64,000 bases of DNA from Saprospiraceae bacterium UBA2329 (GTDB lineage Bacteria; Bacteroidota; Bacteroidia; Chitinophagales; Saprospiraceae): assembly GCA_002344975.1 (NCBI GenBank), contig DDUV01000094.1, positions 17,396-81,395 of the forward strand, given 5' to 3'. The notes below the pieces were generated by a model. That model ran no database searches. It was not told where the DNA came from and worked only from the letters and a program-made list of their open reading frames with translations. This document shows positions 17,630-26,288 of the stretch, piece by piece (position 1 is the stretch's first letter; each line of letters begins with the position of its first letter). The position numbers and the translations under genes are program-made.

Positions 17630-17662
17630 CAAAGATAAAGGCATTGTCTTCTTTTGTGCAAA
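17630..17662 (-). promoter_or_regulatory. Promoter of the tRNA-like RNA
   Basis: Minus strand TTTG (17662-17659), 21-base spacer, TATCTTTG (17637-17630). A textbook Bacteroidota promoter with no coding sequence after it, which supports an independent RNA gene. The AT-rich 17663-17887 region upstream holds no gene. Confidence 0.7.
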
Positions 17663-17887
17663 TTTTTTAAGAATTATTTTAAAAAAATATAAATTATTCA
17701 ATTTTTTGATGCTTTCGTTGTTAATATCGCAATTCATGTATGACCTTTGGAGGCCAAAATTCGCACAATGCACGGATGCAGGAAACGATGTCGCTTCCGG
17801 AAAGCAGGATGCAAGTATAAAATGCGGCTTGGTAAAGAAACATAAAATTAACATGCAACCAAGTGCCCGCATATTTGTTTTTTTCGG

Positions 17888-17915
17888 TTTGTAAATTCGC
17901 ATATTCGTATATTTG
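17888..17915 (+). promoter_or_regulatory. Promoter of the DksA-like gene
   Basis: TTTG (17888-17891), 16-base spacer, TATATTTG (17908-17915), 35 bases before the ATG at 17951. The spacer is slightly short. Confidence 0.5.
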
Positions 17916-17950
17916 CGCTTCATTTTTCAAAACCATAAAACCAGACGAAG

Positions 17951-18601
17951 ATGTCCAACATGGTTGTAAGGTACTCGGATGCCGATTTGGCAGAATTTAA
18001 AGAGATCATTGACAAAAAATTAGAGGACGCCCAGGCCAATCTCAGAAGTTTGCAGGAACAGATACTGGAAATAACTGAAAATACCAGCGACGAACATGGC
18101 GGCGACTGGATGGACGACAGCAACATCAACAACGAAATGGAAATGCTCAACAACATGGCCATTCGTCAGCGCATGTACATCAAAGACCTCGAAAATGCTC
18201 AGGTGCGCATTCGCAACAAGTCGTACGGGATATGTTCTATTTCCGGCGAGTTGATAGATAAAAAACGCCTGCTCGCGGTACCCACTACCACCAAGAGCCT
18301 CTCGGCAAAAGCAGAAGAAGCCAAAAACAAAGATGATAAGCCCATGCCCAAGCCTTTGGTAAAACCCATTCCGGCGCCGGACAATTCGCCCAAGGTCATT
18401 ACCAAGGTCATCCGCAAATCAGCAGGTCCAACAGGCAAGCCTAATCCTACGCTTGACGACGACGATGATTTTATCTTTGATCGCGAGGTGTTCATGGATG
18501 AGGAACCCGATGAAGAGGAGGAGGAAGACGATTCCATGGAGCAAAATGTATCGGACATGGATGATTATGCCGATACCCGCGACGACGATTCGGACTATTA
18601 G
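17951..18601 (+). CDS. TraR/DksA-like zinc-finger-family protein with acidic tail
   Basis: 216 residues. Residues 1-75 are a charged coiled coil, and residues 90-115 carry the DksA/TraR signature YGICSISGELIDKKRLLAVP, where only one of the usual zinc cysteines is left. The family binds the RNA polymerase secondary channel or acts as a general regulator. Residues 115-165 are a Lys/Pro-rich linker and the last 50 residues are almost entirely Asp and Glu. Bacteroidota homologues normally stop soon after the finger (about 126 aa), so the acidic tail is an extension. The next gene follows after 45 bases. Confidence 0.82.
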   Translation: MSNMVVRYSDADLAEFKEIIDKKLEDAQANLRSLQEQILEITENTSDEHGGDWMDDSNINNEMEMLNNMAIRQRMYIKDLENAQVRIRNKSYGICSISGELIDKKRLLAVPTTTKSLSAKAEEAKNKDDKPMPKPLVKPIPAPDNSPKVITKVIRKSAGPTGKPNPTLDDDDDFIFDREVFMDEEPDEEEEEDDSMEQNVSDMDDYADTRDDDSDY

Positions 18602-18646
18602 GAAGCGCCGAAAAGTCATTGGTAGCCATCACATTTCACATCCATC

Positions 18647-19534
18647 ATGCATAGAAGAACATTCCTGCGCTCTACGGCCTTTCTTGGCGCCGCCGTGGTT
18701 GTAAATCCGGTACAATTTTGTACGCCCTCTTCATCAAAGCTGCCCGGCCAAAAGGCTGTCGGGTTACAGGTTTACACCCTGCGCGATCTGATGGCCAAAG
18801 ACCCGGAAGGCACGCTCAAAGCGGTAGCAGATTTGGGTTACAACTACATTGAGTTGTTTAACTATCGCGAAGGTATGTACTTCGGCAAGACGGTGAAGGA
18901 GATGCAGGAGTTTCTTCAAGGCATCCAATTGCCCGTCTTCAGCAGCCACATACCGACGGGCGCGCAGGAGCCGAACCTGAAAGGCACCGTCCTCAATGAT
19001 GTGGAACGCGCCGTAGCCGATGCCAAAATGCTGGGGCAGGAATACTTGGTTTGCCCCTGGCTGGCCGACTCGGAGCGCAAAACCATAGACGATTACAAGC
19101 GTCTGTCGGTGGCATTCAACAAAGCCGGCGAAGTGTGTAAGCAATATGGCATTCAGTTTTGCTACCACAATCACGATTTTGAGTTTTTCAAGCTGGACGG
19201 CCAGATTCCAATGGATGTAATCCTCGCCGAAACCGACGCTAAGCTGGTACAGATAGAGCTTGATATTTACTGGATCACCAAGGCGGGCTTCAGCTATGCG
19301 GACTACTTCAAGCGCTACCCGGGCCGGTTCCCGCTGTGGCACGTCAAAGACATGGAGGACTCACCCGAAAGGGCTTTCGCCGAAGTGGGCAGCGGTGTCA
19401 TCAATTGGAAAGAAGTGTTTGCCGTCGCCGGGCAAGCAGGTATGAAGCGCTTTTTTGTAGAACAAGATGTGTGTAAGCGCCCGCCTTTGGAAAGCGTCAA
19501 AATGAGCCGTGAGTACCTGCGAGGGATACTTTGA
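18647..19534 (+). CDS. Sugar phosphate isomerase/epimerase-like TIM barrel, exported
   Basis: 295 residues. The N-terminus MHRRTFLRSTAFLGAAVVV is a twin-arginine (Tat) type signal, with a Cys at residue 27 that could be lipidated. The rest is an AP-endonuclease-2/xylose-isomerase-like TIM barrel (PF01261): GLQVYTLRDLM at the start, FCYHNHDFEF with metal-binding His, ELDIYWITKAG, and PLWHVKDME. Such exported proteins in Bacteroidota are usually linked with sugar epimerisation or oxidation, but the substrate is not known. Confidence 0.87.
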   Translation: MHRRTFLRSTAFLGAAVVVNPVQFCTPSSSKLPGQKAVGLQVYTLRDLMAKDPEGTLKAVADLGYNYIELFNYREGMYFGKTVKEMQEFLQGIQLPVFSSHIPTGAQEPNLKGTVLNDVERAVADAKMLGQEYLVCPWLADSERKTIDDYKRLSVAFNKAGEVCKQYGIQFCYHNHDFEFFKLDGQIPMDVILAETDAKLVQIELDIYWITKAGFSYADYFKRYPGRFPLWHVKDMEDSPERAFAEVGSGVINWKEVFAVAGQAGMKRFFVEQDVCKRPPLESVKMSREYLRGIL

Positions 19535-19566
19535 GAGCCTTTTCCTCACAAATAATCATTCTACCA

Positions 19567-20769
19567 ATGAAAACATACTATTCCTTTGCTCTTGCATTGG
19601 CCGCCATCCTCATGTTGGTCGCCTGCCAACCCACCGACAACAAAAGCACCGCGACATCCCCCGGCAGTGCTGAAACAGCAGCCTCCAAGCCCGCCAACGC
19701 TCCTGCCTACCGGCATCTGAAAGGCCAGGTAGGCACCCTCGCGGTAGTGATGGACCTCGCGTACCGGCCTGCGGGCGACGATGAGTTCTCCACCGATATG
19801 TATCACGGGAGCTATTATTACAGCAGCAAAGAAAACCCGATAGACCTCTACGGCAGCGTTGATTCTACCGGCCAATTGGTACTGTACGAAGTGACGCTCA
19901 ACGATGATACCTCGCCCACGTTTACCGGCTCCTTCGATCAGGAACAGGGCGTCTTCAAAGGCGAATGGAGCAGCGGCGACGGCAAGAAAAAAATGCCCGT
20001 GGAACTGCACGAAAACTATGATGATGCCGTTCGGTTCACGACTTATGAGCTGGAAGCAAGCCAGGATTTATTTGAAGGCAAAGAAAACTCGCCTTATGCC
20101 ACCATTTCAAAAATATGGCTCCAGCCTGCTGCCGGAACGGATGCAACCCTGGCCTCCTTTTTGAAAAAAATCATCCATCAGGGTTTGGTCGGCGACTCAT
20201 TGGCAACGCTGTATCCGATACAGGAAAAAGCCTTCGAGGAGCTCAGTAAAGACTACTTTGCATCTTACCGAACGGACATGGGCGACGTGAAAGAGGAAGA
20301 ACTTGGTCCCGACGATTCCTTTATGTTTACCTACGAACAAAATGCTTCCGTAGAGGTGCTGTACAATCAAAACCAACTGCTCACGCTGGGCTACTGGGAT
20401 TACTGGTACACCGGCGGAGCGCACGGCAACTACGGTACCTGGCTCGCTTCTTACGATCTGGCGGCCCAAAAAGAGATCACCCTCCAGGATGTATTTCTGC
20501 CGGGTTACGAGGCCAAAATAACGCCGGCATTGGAAAAGGCAGTGCGCAGTCGGTTTGGTATCTCGGCAAAAGAACCGCTGAGTTCCGTTTTGTTTGAAGA
20601 TGCCATTGCGGCCACCGAAAACTTCGGCCTCACCGGCAAAGGCGTCATTTTCAACTACCCGCCGTATGAAATTGCCGCGTATGCAGCGGGCGAGATTCGC
20701 CTGTTTGTGCCGTATTCGGAAATCAAGAACTTGTTGCAGCCGGCCTTTGCGGCAAAGTATGTGAAGTAG
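19567..20769 (+). CDS. Lipoprotein with RsiV-like (DUF3298) domain
   Basis: 400 residues starting at the ATG at 19567, because it begins a lipoprotein signal MKTYYSFALALAAILMLVAC with the lipobox Cys at residue 20. A Ser/Thr/Ala-rich linker follows. The C-terminal part (about 220-400), with GGAHGNYGTWLASYDLAAQK and LQDVFLPGY, is the DUF3298/RsiV domain, with a DUF4163-like segment before it. RsiV-type domains can bind lysozyme in Firmicutes; the role in Bacteroidota is unknown. Likely anchored to the outer or inner membrane facing the periplasm. It is 32 bases after the isomerase gene. Confidence 0.82.
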   Translation: MKTYYSFALALAAILMLVACQPTDNKSTATSPGSAETAASKPANAPAYRHLKGQVGTLAVVMDLAYRPAGDDEFSTDMYHGSYYYSSKENPIDLYGSVDSTGQLVLYEVTLNDDTSPTFTGSFDQEQGVFKGEWSSGDGKKKMPVELHENYDDAVRFTTYELEASQDLFEGKENSPYATISKIWLQPAAGTDATLASFLKKIIHQGLVGDSLATLYPIQEKAFEELSKDYFASYRTDMGDVKEEELGPDDSFMFTYEQNASVEVLYNQNQLLTLGYWDYWYTGGAHGNYGTWLASYDLAAQKEITLQDVFLPGYEAKITPALEKAVRSRFGISAKEPLSSVLFEDAIAATENFGLTGKGVIFNYPPYEIAAYAAGEIRLFVPYSEIKNLLQPAFAAKYVK

Positions 20770-20879
20770 AGCCTTTATATTTCTTTCCGTATTTATTTAG
20801 CATTGGCTGTTACCACGTGCGCCACGGCGCGGCAGCAGCTTGTGGCTTTGGAAAAGGTGCTAAGAAGTAACTTCTTTCC

Positions 20880-20887
20880 TACATTTG
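20880..20887 (+). promoter_or_regulatory. Promoter -7 box before the 177-aa membrane protein
   Basis: TACATTTG fits TAnnTTTG, 22 bases before the ATG at 20910. No clear TTG at the right distance. Confidence 0.45.
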
Positions 20888-20909
20888 TGCCCTCAAAACA
20901 AAAAATACC

Positions 20910-21443
20910 ATGCCTACCTGGTTGTCAGTCATATTGGAAATCATCAAAATCAGCGTGCCTGCGCTCATCGTGTTCTTTACGGTACACACCCTGCTGAAGC
21001 AATACTTGGCCGGGCAGGAGCGCATGAAAGCGTTGGAACTTCAGCAAAATCGCCTGGGTTCTACCACGCCCCTGCGATTTCAGGCGTATGAGCGGCTGTC
21101 ACTGCTTTGCGAGCGCATTGCCCTGCCGAATCTCATCATGCGTATGCGCCCCGAAACCGCCAACGTGGCCGAGTACCGCTTGGCCCTGATGCTGGCCATC
21201 CAACAGGAATTTGAGCACAACATCACCCAGCAGGTGTATGTGTCGGAACAATTGTGGGAAATCATCAAAATGGCCCGCGACCACACCGTGGAAGTCATCA
21301 ACATCAGCGCTGAAAAGTTGCCGCCCAAATCCGAGGCGAAAGAACTGGCCCAGTTTATCCTCAGCCTCCCGCCGGAAAATACTACGGGCGCTTTAGACAA
21401 GGCACTGGCGGCCATCAAACGCGAGGCGGCTGCGATGTTGTAA
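20910..21443 (+). CDS. Membrane-anchored protein of unknown function
   Basis: 177 residues with one N-terminal transmembrane helix (about 4-27) and a largely helical cytoplasmic part. Conserved-looking segments are LRFQAYERLSLLCERIALPNLI and FEHNITQQVYVSEQLWEIIK. The architecture matches a Bacteroidota-restricted family (I believe DUF7935) with no known role. It has its own promoter and faces the convergent 509-aa gene. Confidence 0.75.
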   Translation: MPTWLSVILEIIKISVPALIVFFTVHTLLKQYLAGQERMKALELQQNRLGSTTPLRFQAYERLSLLCERIALPNLIMRMRPETANVAEYRLALMLAIQQEFEHNITQQVYVSEQLWEIIKMARDHTVEVINISAEKLPPKSEAKELAQFILSLPPENTTGALDKALAAIKREAAAML

Positions 21444-21530
21444 CAGAGTGCCTCCCTGAAAAAGTATTAATATATGTAAATCACCTGTTTGGACTTCGAT
21501 AAGTAGGCTCTACAAACAAAACATCTCATC

Positions 21531-23060
21531 CTATCGCTGCACCACCAAGCGGGCCACCCTGCGCTCTGCCCCGACCTGCACATACAGACTGTACCAGCCG
21601 GGCGGCAGCATGCCGACGAGCAACTCGGTACTCCCAGAAAAGAAAGCGGCCCGGGTATGCAACACCTCTTTGCCCGCGCTGTTGCGCACCGTTATCATAC
21701 CCGCAGCTACGGGCGCGCCTTCCCACTCTACCGTAACGGCCATTGCTGCGGGGTTGGGGTACAGATGCAGCCCGGCCTCTACGGGCAGCGTTGGGGCAGT
21801 ACCCGATACCGGCCCGCAGGGCGCTACCGGCTCGCCGAGTGCGCCGAGACGATAATTGGGAAAAGTAGGCGCCCCGCCGCCCCGCATCCCCCAGGGCAGT
21901 TGTACATCGTTTTGTACCACCTCGCAGGCCAGGCCCGGCAGGTCCGGCTCCCGGATCACATGGATGGTGGTGCAACTGGAACAAAACATGTACAGCTTGC
22001 AGTCCGGGCCTAATTGCATCATATAAAAAGTAGTCGGTATCGGATCGGCATAGCCGTCGTATTCGGCCACCAATACCCGGCTTGCGGCAACGTCTGGCGC
22101 CCACAGGTCGTACTGGTAAAGTACTAGATTAATACTGGCATACACGAAACGTCCACTTGGAGAAAAACCTACGCCCGCAAGCCAACCTGAAGCCGGTTGA
22201 ATGTAAAAATAGCGAGGGTTGCTAAACTCCCCTGTGCTGCGGTCAAAATCGTAGAGTTGCACGCCCAGATCATTGGTGCAATGGGCGAAAAGTGTACCGT
22301 CGGGCGAAAAAGTAATTTGGGAAAAAAATGCGCCCGTTCTATCCTGACCTATGTATTGTTCAGTAAGGGACACTACGCCCATATCGGTAAGCAGGATTTT
22401 GTGGTAGCCGTTGCCCCAGAGATACGGGGATATTATCCACCAATCCTGCCCATTGGTGTGCCTGACCGCAGTAAGATTCATAATAGGGGTAAAATCATTC
22501 GAGTAATCAATAATCCTCACGTTTTTTTCTATAACCGCACCTAGACCTCCATTCCCGTACATGTCAATTTTAGAGTAATGCAAAATGCAAAACACCCCAT
22601 AAGAGCTTCCAGGAGGGTATTCATTTGCAATATGAAAGAGATAATAATAGCGGTCACTCCCGGGCATGGGTACCGCCATACAACTCTGTGGGCCCGCTGT
22701 ATAGCCAGGGGTAATTCGCGGTGGATAACAAACATAATCATGAACCGCACCGGCATTAATATCATGCCCGTTTTCCATCAGGTTGAAAGAGGCATCGTGT
22801 ATTTCACAGCCATTGGTGAAGAAAATGAGTTCTCCGTCTGCATCACTCATTTGCGCTACGCTGCTCCATGCGGTAATCAGAACATTGTCGGGAGCGCTGA
22901 TGGTAGGAGGAATGGTATTGAAATTCATTCGGGCAGCTTCTCCAAATCCGTTGTTCGGATAGAATTCTTCAATGAATAGCCAGTTATAGTCGTGTTTTTG
23001 GGCGCTCAAATGAGTGGAGATGATAAAAAGCACGGGTATGAAAATGGCTTTCAATTTCAT
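21531..23060 (-). CDS. Secreted beta-propeller-like protein with type IX sorting domain
   Basis: 509 residues: signal peptide (1-20, ending HLSAQ), a body of WD40/lactonase-like repeats (FSPDGTLFAHCTNDLGVQLY, FSPSGRFVYASINLVLYQYD), and a C-terminal type A sorting domain from LHLYPNPAAMAVTVEW to the end VARLVVQR. It should be exported by the Sec system and then by the T9SS, with the sorting domain removed on the surface. Substrate or ligand unknown. The end of its sorting domain closely resembles the orphan domain just upstream (23150-23317). Confidence 0.88.
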   Translation of the reverse strand: MKLKAIFIPVLFIISTHLSAQKHDYNWLFIEEFYPNNGFGEAARMNFNTIPPTISAPDNVLITAWSSVAQMSDADGELIFFTNGCEIHDASFNLMENGHDINAGAVHDYVCYPPRITPGYTAGPQSCMAVPMPGSDRYYYLFHIANEYPPGSSYGVFCILHYSKIDMYGNGGLGAVIEKNVRIIDYSNDFTPIMNLTAVRHTNGQDWWIISPYLWGNGYHKILLTDMGVVSLTEQYIGQDRTGAFFSQITFSPDGTLFAHCTNDLGVQLYDFDRSTGEFSNPRYFYIQPASGWLAGVGFSPSGRFVYASINLVLYQYDLWAPDVAASRVLVAEYDGYADPIPTTFYMMQLGPDCKLYMFCSSCTTIHVIREPDLPGLACEVVQNDVQLPWGMRGGGAPTFPNYRLGALGEPVAPCGPVSGTAPTLPVEAGLHLYPNPAAMAVTVEWEGAPVAAGMITVRNSAGKEVLHTRAAFFSGSTELLVGMLPPGWYSLYVQVGAERRVARLVVQR

Positions 23061-23091
23061 GGCTGCTTTGTTTTTTATGATAAAGAATAAG

Positions 23092-23129
23092 TGCTTCCTG
23101 CGCGGGCAGGACTTCCGGCGCAGGAAGCA
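23092..23129 (-). terminator. Hairpin after the orphan sorting domain
   Basis: A perfect 12-base stem TGCTTCCTGCGC / GCGCAGGAAGCA with a 14-base loop, followed on the minus strand by a T-rich stretch. It lies 21 bases after the stop codon of the orphan sorting domain and is probably the old terminator of that lost gene. Confidence 0.6.
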
Positions 23130-23149
23130 GCATAAAAAAACTGATAACG

Positions 23150-23317
23150 TTATCGTTGAATTACCAAGCGGGCCACTTTTCTCTCAGCGCCGGCTCGCAA
23201 CTGCAAAGTGTAATATCCGTTGGGCAGTTGCTGCGTTTGTATTTCACATCTTCCGCCGTACAGTGGTATGCGGCTCTGCCATACCGGCGCGCCCGGCTGG
23301 GAATAGATAAAGGTACT
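23150..23317 (-). pseudogene. Orphan type IX sorting domain, remnant of a lost gene
   Basis: Reading the minus strand from 23317 (after a TGA at 23320-23318) gives about 55 codons ending in TAA at 23152-23150. The translation contains APVWQSRIPLYGG, LPNGYYTLQLRAGAERKV and ARLVIQR, the strands of a T9SS type A domain. It has no start codon and no protein body. The end is nearly the same as that of the adjacent intact gene (GAERRVARLVVQR), so the two were probably paralogues. The AT-rich 23318-23508 region upstream holds nothing recognisable. Confidence 0.75.
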
Positions 23318-23508
23318 TCATAACGGTAAGGATTTAAAGGGTTAAGAAAAAGAGTCTATTGATCGTTACAAAAGCACAAAAAAGGATTTAAGTAAAAAAT
23401 ACTATTTCTTGATTTTCTGAAAATTTAACATTAATAATGCAAAATATGGGCAGTCTTAAAATATAGGCAAATCAAATATTGTGAGGAAGCCCGCCCTTGC
23501 CAGACCGA

Positions 23509-23553
23509 GAGAGGGCTTCTCAGCCGCGCCATCCGGCAAAGAGAAGCCCTCTC
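23509..23553 (-). terminator. Hairpin downstream of the M14 peptidase
   Basis: A perfect 13-base stem GAGAGGGCTTCTC / GAGAAGCCCTCTC with a 19-base loop, 11 bases past the stop codon of the peptidase gene. No strong T-run follows, so it could act as a terminator or as an RNA-stabilising structure. Confidence 0.55.
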
Positions 23554-23564
23554 TTACAGATCAC

Positions 23565-26096
23565 TCACTGCCCCGTAAAAAACACCGCATTGCTGAACAA
23601 CAGCTTGCCGTTTTCCCAGAAGCCCCGAAACAGCGGATTGTCCACCATATATATTACTGCGCCGCGCCCTTTGTCTTCTACGGCAAAGACGGCAGAGTTT
23701 TTCACCTGCTGCTGAGCATATTGGCCCACGAATCCATAGTAGTTCGGGTTGTCCCCGATAGAGCCTACATTCCAGGCGCCTTTGAGCCAGGGATAAGCGC
23801 CCGCTCCGGTTTTGAGTGAAAAATAGTGTTCGCCCATGCCGAATGCCAGCGGGTGCGTGATGTCCATTTTTACTTTAAAAATAGCTCCGGGAATCTCTCC
23901 GCTGATGGCCCTGCGCTCCTGGTCTCCGAAGTTGAGCAGGCGGCTGTCCAATTCAGCTTTTTCCGCCTCCCTTTCCGCTTTGTTTTCTGCGTCTTTGCTC
24001 TCGTAGCGAGTCAGGGCAAAACCGCTTTTACCCTGGAGGGAGTTCAATGCGTAGCCAACGGCAATGAGGCGGCCGCCTTTGGAAATCCATTGGCTCAAGC
24101 GGCCGGCAGCGCCTTCGTCCAAACCGTAACCGCCATCGGCCATGATGAGGAGGTCGTAATTGCTCAGGTCCAACGAGCCGAGATTATTCGCCGGCAAAGC
24201 GGCAAACGGATAGCCGAGGTCTTTTTCCAAATAATACCAAACCTGGCCATAAGAATTGGCAGAAGTGCCCTCGCCCGACAGCACGGCAATGCGTGGCCGG
24301 GCAGCCATAGGTACGGCATCGGAACCAAAATCGAAGCCTTTTTCTACCATGCCGCTGCGCACGATTGCCGCATCCACCTTGTGCTTTTTGATGGCCTCCG
24401 ATACGGTTTGATTCAAAAAATCAGCAGCCAGACGATTGTCGGCACGGGTGATGATGAGCGTACCGGCGGCATAGTCCTGGCCTTCTATTCGGAACGGAGA
24501 ACGCGCAAATCGAACGCCGATGCCCTGTTGCGACACATCGGCCAGAAAACGGGCGGCGTTCATGGAGTTCCATTTTACCAGATACGCATACGGCGCAGCG
24601 CCTGCCGGCAAAGCAGCCGGAGCCGGCAATGCAAAAGCGCCCTGCGGTTCGAGGCGTTCTTCGAGGGCGTAGGCTTCCAGTCCGTGCGCGTAGGGCAGCG
24701 ACCAGGCGGTGATGTCGTAAGTGACGGAATCGGCCAATTGCGTTTGCGGCTCCATCAGGATTTGCGCCATGGTTCCGGCAGGCTGGTAAGCGCTGATGAC
24801 GAGGTCGTTTTCCTCTATTTTAAAGGCAGTTCCGGCAGCGCCTTTGATATAATCGAAACCTTTGAGCGAGGCGTTTTTGCCCGCTTTGCCGTAGCGAATG
24901 CCGTTGCGGTCGAGCAGTTCGGCGAAAGCCGCCAATTTACCGGCAGGGTTGGAGGCTTTGATAATGAAGGCTTTGTAACGCCCCGGCGGGTTGGTGCGGC
25001 TGCGGTCGTAGTGCGCCTGGAAATTTTTCACCAGATCGGCTACATGCTGCGAGGCCACTTCGACGGTAGAGAGCGCTGCCGTGCGATGGTGCGTCACGCG
25101 GTCGCGCAGGGTGAGGGTGTCTCCGTTTTCGATGATGAGTGCGCGCCCGGCCCCGATGCCGCCCTGCTCATACGTCATACCGATGCTGCCCATGTAGGTG
25201 GGGTAGGTATCGCCGTAGCTGGGATAGAGCAGGTCGAAACGTTCTTTGGTGAAGTAGAGCCAGCCTTCTCGGTCGAAATGGCGGGCGTGGTTTTGGCCGA
25301 TCTGCGTCTGAAACTTCCGCTGCCAGTCGGTGATGTAAGCGTGAAAAGGCTCGGCAGCCGGCGCGAAGTAATACGGCTCGTTGGGGCCTTGCTCATGGAT
25401 GTCGGCAAAAACATGCGGCAACCAGGAGTGGAAAAAGCGGGCGCGTTGGCGCGATTCGGCCTGCGTTTGCCAGGCCCAGTCGCGGTTGAGGTCAAACATA
25501 TAATGATTGGGACGACCGCCGGGCCAGGGTTCGCGGTGCTCGCGGGCTTCGCGGCGCGGGTCGGCAATAACGGGCGACACATCGCGGTACCAGTTCGTAT
25601 AGCGCGAGTAGCCGTCGGGATTCATGGACGGATCGAGGAGTACCACCGTATTTTTCAGCCAGGCTTGGGCGCTTGCATTGCCGGGGTCGGCCAACTGGTG
25701 CAGCACCGCCATCGAGCTTTCAGAGCCGGCGGCCTCATTGCCATGCACGCTGAAACCCAGCCCCACAATGGCGCGGTCGAGCGTTGCATCCGGGCGGCCT
25801 TCTGCCAGTCCGGCGCGGCGCAGGTGATTGATGCGGATGTCTTCTAATTTTGCTAAATTCTCCGGCGTAGAAATGACCGCCACGATGAGCGGGCGGCCCT
25901 GCGTGGAGCTTCCGTAAGGCAGGATGCGCACGTTGGGACTGTTGGCGGCCACATGTTCGAAGTAACTCACCAAAATATGATGGTGCGTGAACTGCTCGCC
26001 CAAACGGTGCGGCAAAAACTGGTCCGGGCTTTTCAATTGGGCGAAAGCCGAAACAGACAACAGTAATAAAAGGGAGGTGATAAGCGGTCGGATCAT
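23565..26096 (-). CDS. Exported M14-family zinc carboxypeptidase
   Basis: 843 residues with a signal peptide (1-19, ending AFAQ). The peptidase M14 domain is in the first 350 residues: zinc ligands His118 and Glu121 in HGNEAAGSE, a substrate-binding NPDG motif (SMNPDGYSRY) and the third-ligand region HEQGPNEPYYFAP. The rest includes a glutamine-amidotransferase-like region (LSNYDLLIMADGGYGLDEG) often seen fused to this family. It has no type IX sorting domain, so it likely acts in the periplasm. Function: release of C-terminal residues from peptides. Confidence 0.9.
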   Translation of the reverse strand: MIRPLITSLLLLLSVSAFAQLKSPDQFLPHRLGEQFTHHHILVSYFEHVAANSPNVRILPYGSSTQGRPLIVAVISTPENLAKLEDIRINHLRRAGLAEGRPDATLDRAIVGLGFSVHGNEAAGSESSMAVLHQLADPGNASAQAWLKNTVVLLDPSMNPDGYSRYTNWYRDVSPVIADPRREAREHREPWPGGRPNHYMFDLNRDWAWQTQAESRQRARFFHSWLPHVFADIHEQGPNEPYYFAPAAEPFHAYITDWQRKFQTQIGQNHARHFDREGWLYFTKERFDLLYPSYGDTYPTYMGSIGMTYEQGGIGAGRALIIENGDTLTLRDRVTHHRTAALSTVEVASQHVADLVKNFQAHYDRSRTNPPGRYKAFIIKASNPAGKLAAFAELLDRNGIRYGKAGKNASLKGFDYIKGAAGTAFKIEENDLVISAYQPAGTMAQILMEPQTQLADSVTYDITAWSLPYAHGLEAYALEERLEPQGAFALPAPAALPAGAAPYAYLVKWNSMNAARFLADVSQQGIGVRFARSPFRIEGQDYAAGTLIITRADNRLAADFLNQTVSEAIKKHKVDAAIVRSGMVEKGFDFGSDAVPMAARPRIAVLSGEGTSANSYGQVWYYLEKDLGYPFAALPANNLGSLDLSNYDLLIMADGGYGLDEGAAGRLSQWISKGGRLIAVGYALNSLQGKSGFALTRYESKDAENKAEREAEKAELDSRLLNFGDQERRAISGEIPGAIFKVKMDITHPLAFGMGEHYFSLKTGAGAYPWLKGAWNVGSIGDNPNYYGFVGQYAQQQVKNSAVFAVEDKGRGAVIYMVDNPLFRGFWENGKLLFSNAVFFTGQ

Positions 26097-26139
26097 TTTT
26101 TTTGTATTTGATAGAACCTTAGGTTACACTATGCTGATT

Positions 26140-26251
26140 ACAGTGCAAATTAAATAAGTTTGCTTGGCGGAGGGTAGTTAAGGGGTGACTAAGCCGGCGC
26201 TCAGCCCCGTAGTCACCCCTTAACTAAGCATAGAAATTTAATTTACACTGT
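26140..26251. repeat. MITE-like inverted repeat, copy 1
   Basis: A 112-bp element between the M14 and rhodanese genes. Outer arms 26140-26165 and 26226-26251 are imperfect inverted repeats beginning ACAGTGCAAATTAAAT; inner arms AGTTAAGGGGTGACT (26176-26190) and its exact complement (26211-26225) form a perfect 15-bp stem. It carries no gene. A related copy is at 29964-30077. Confidence 0.8.
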
Positions 26252-26288
26252 ACTGAGCCGCAATGTTACGAAATATTACCTTCACACC

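Noticed and set aside
23826..25847. 673-codon open frame opposite the M14 peptidase
   Set aside because: Antisense shadow; the M14 frame has signal peptide and catalytic motifs, this one has none.
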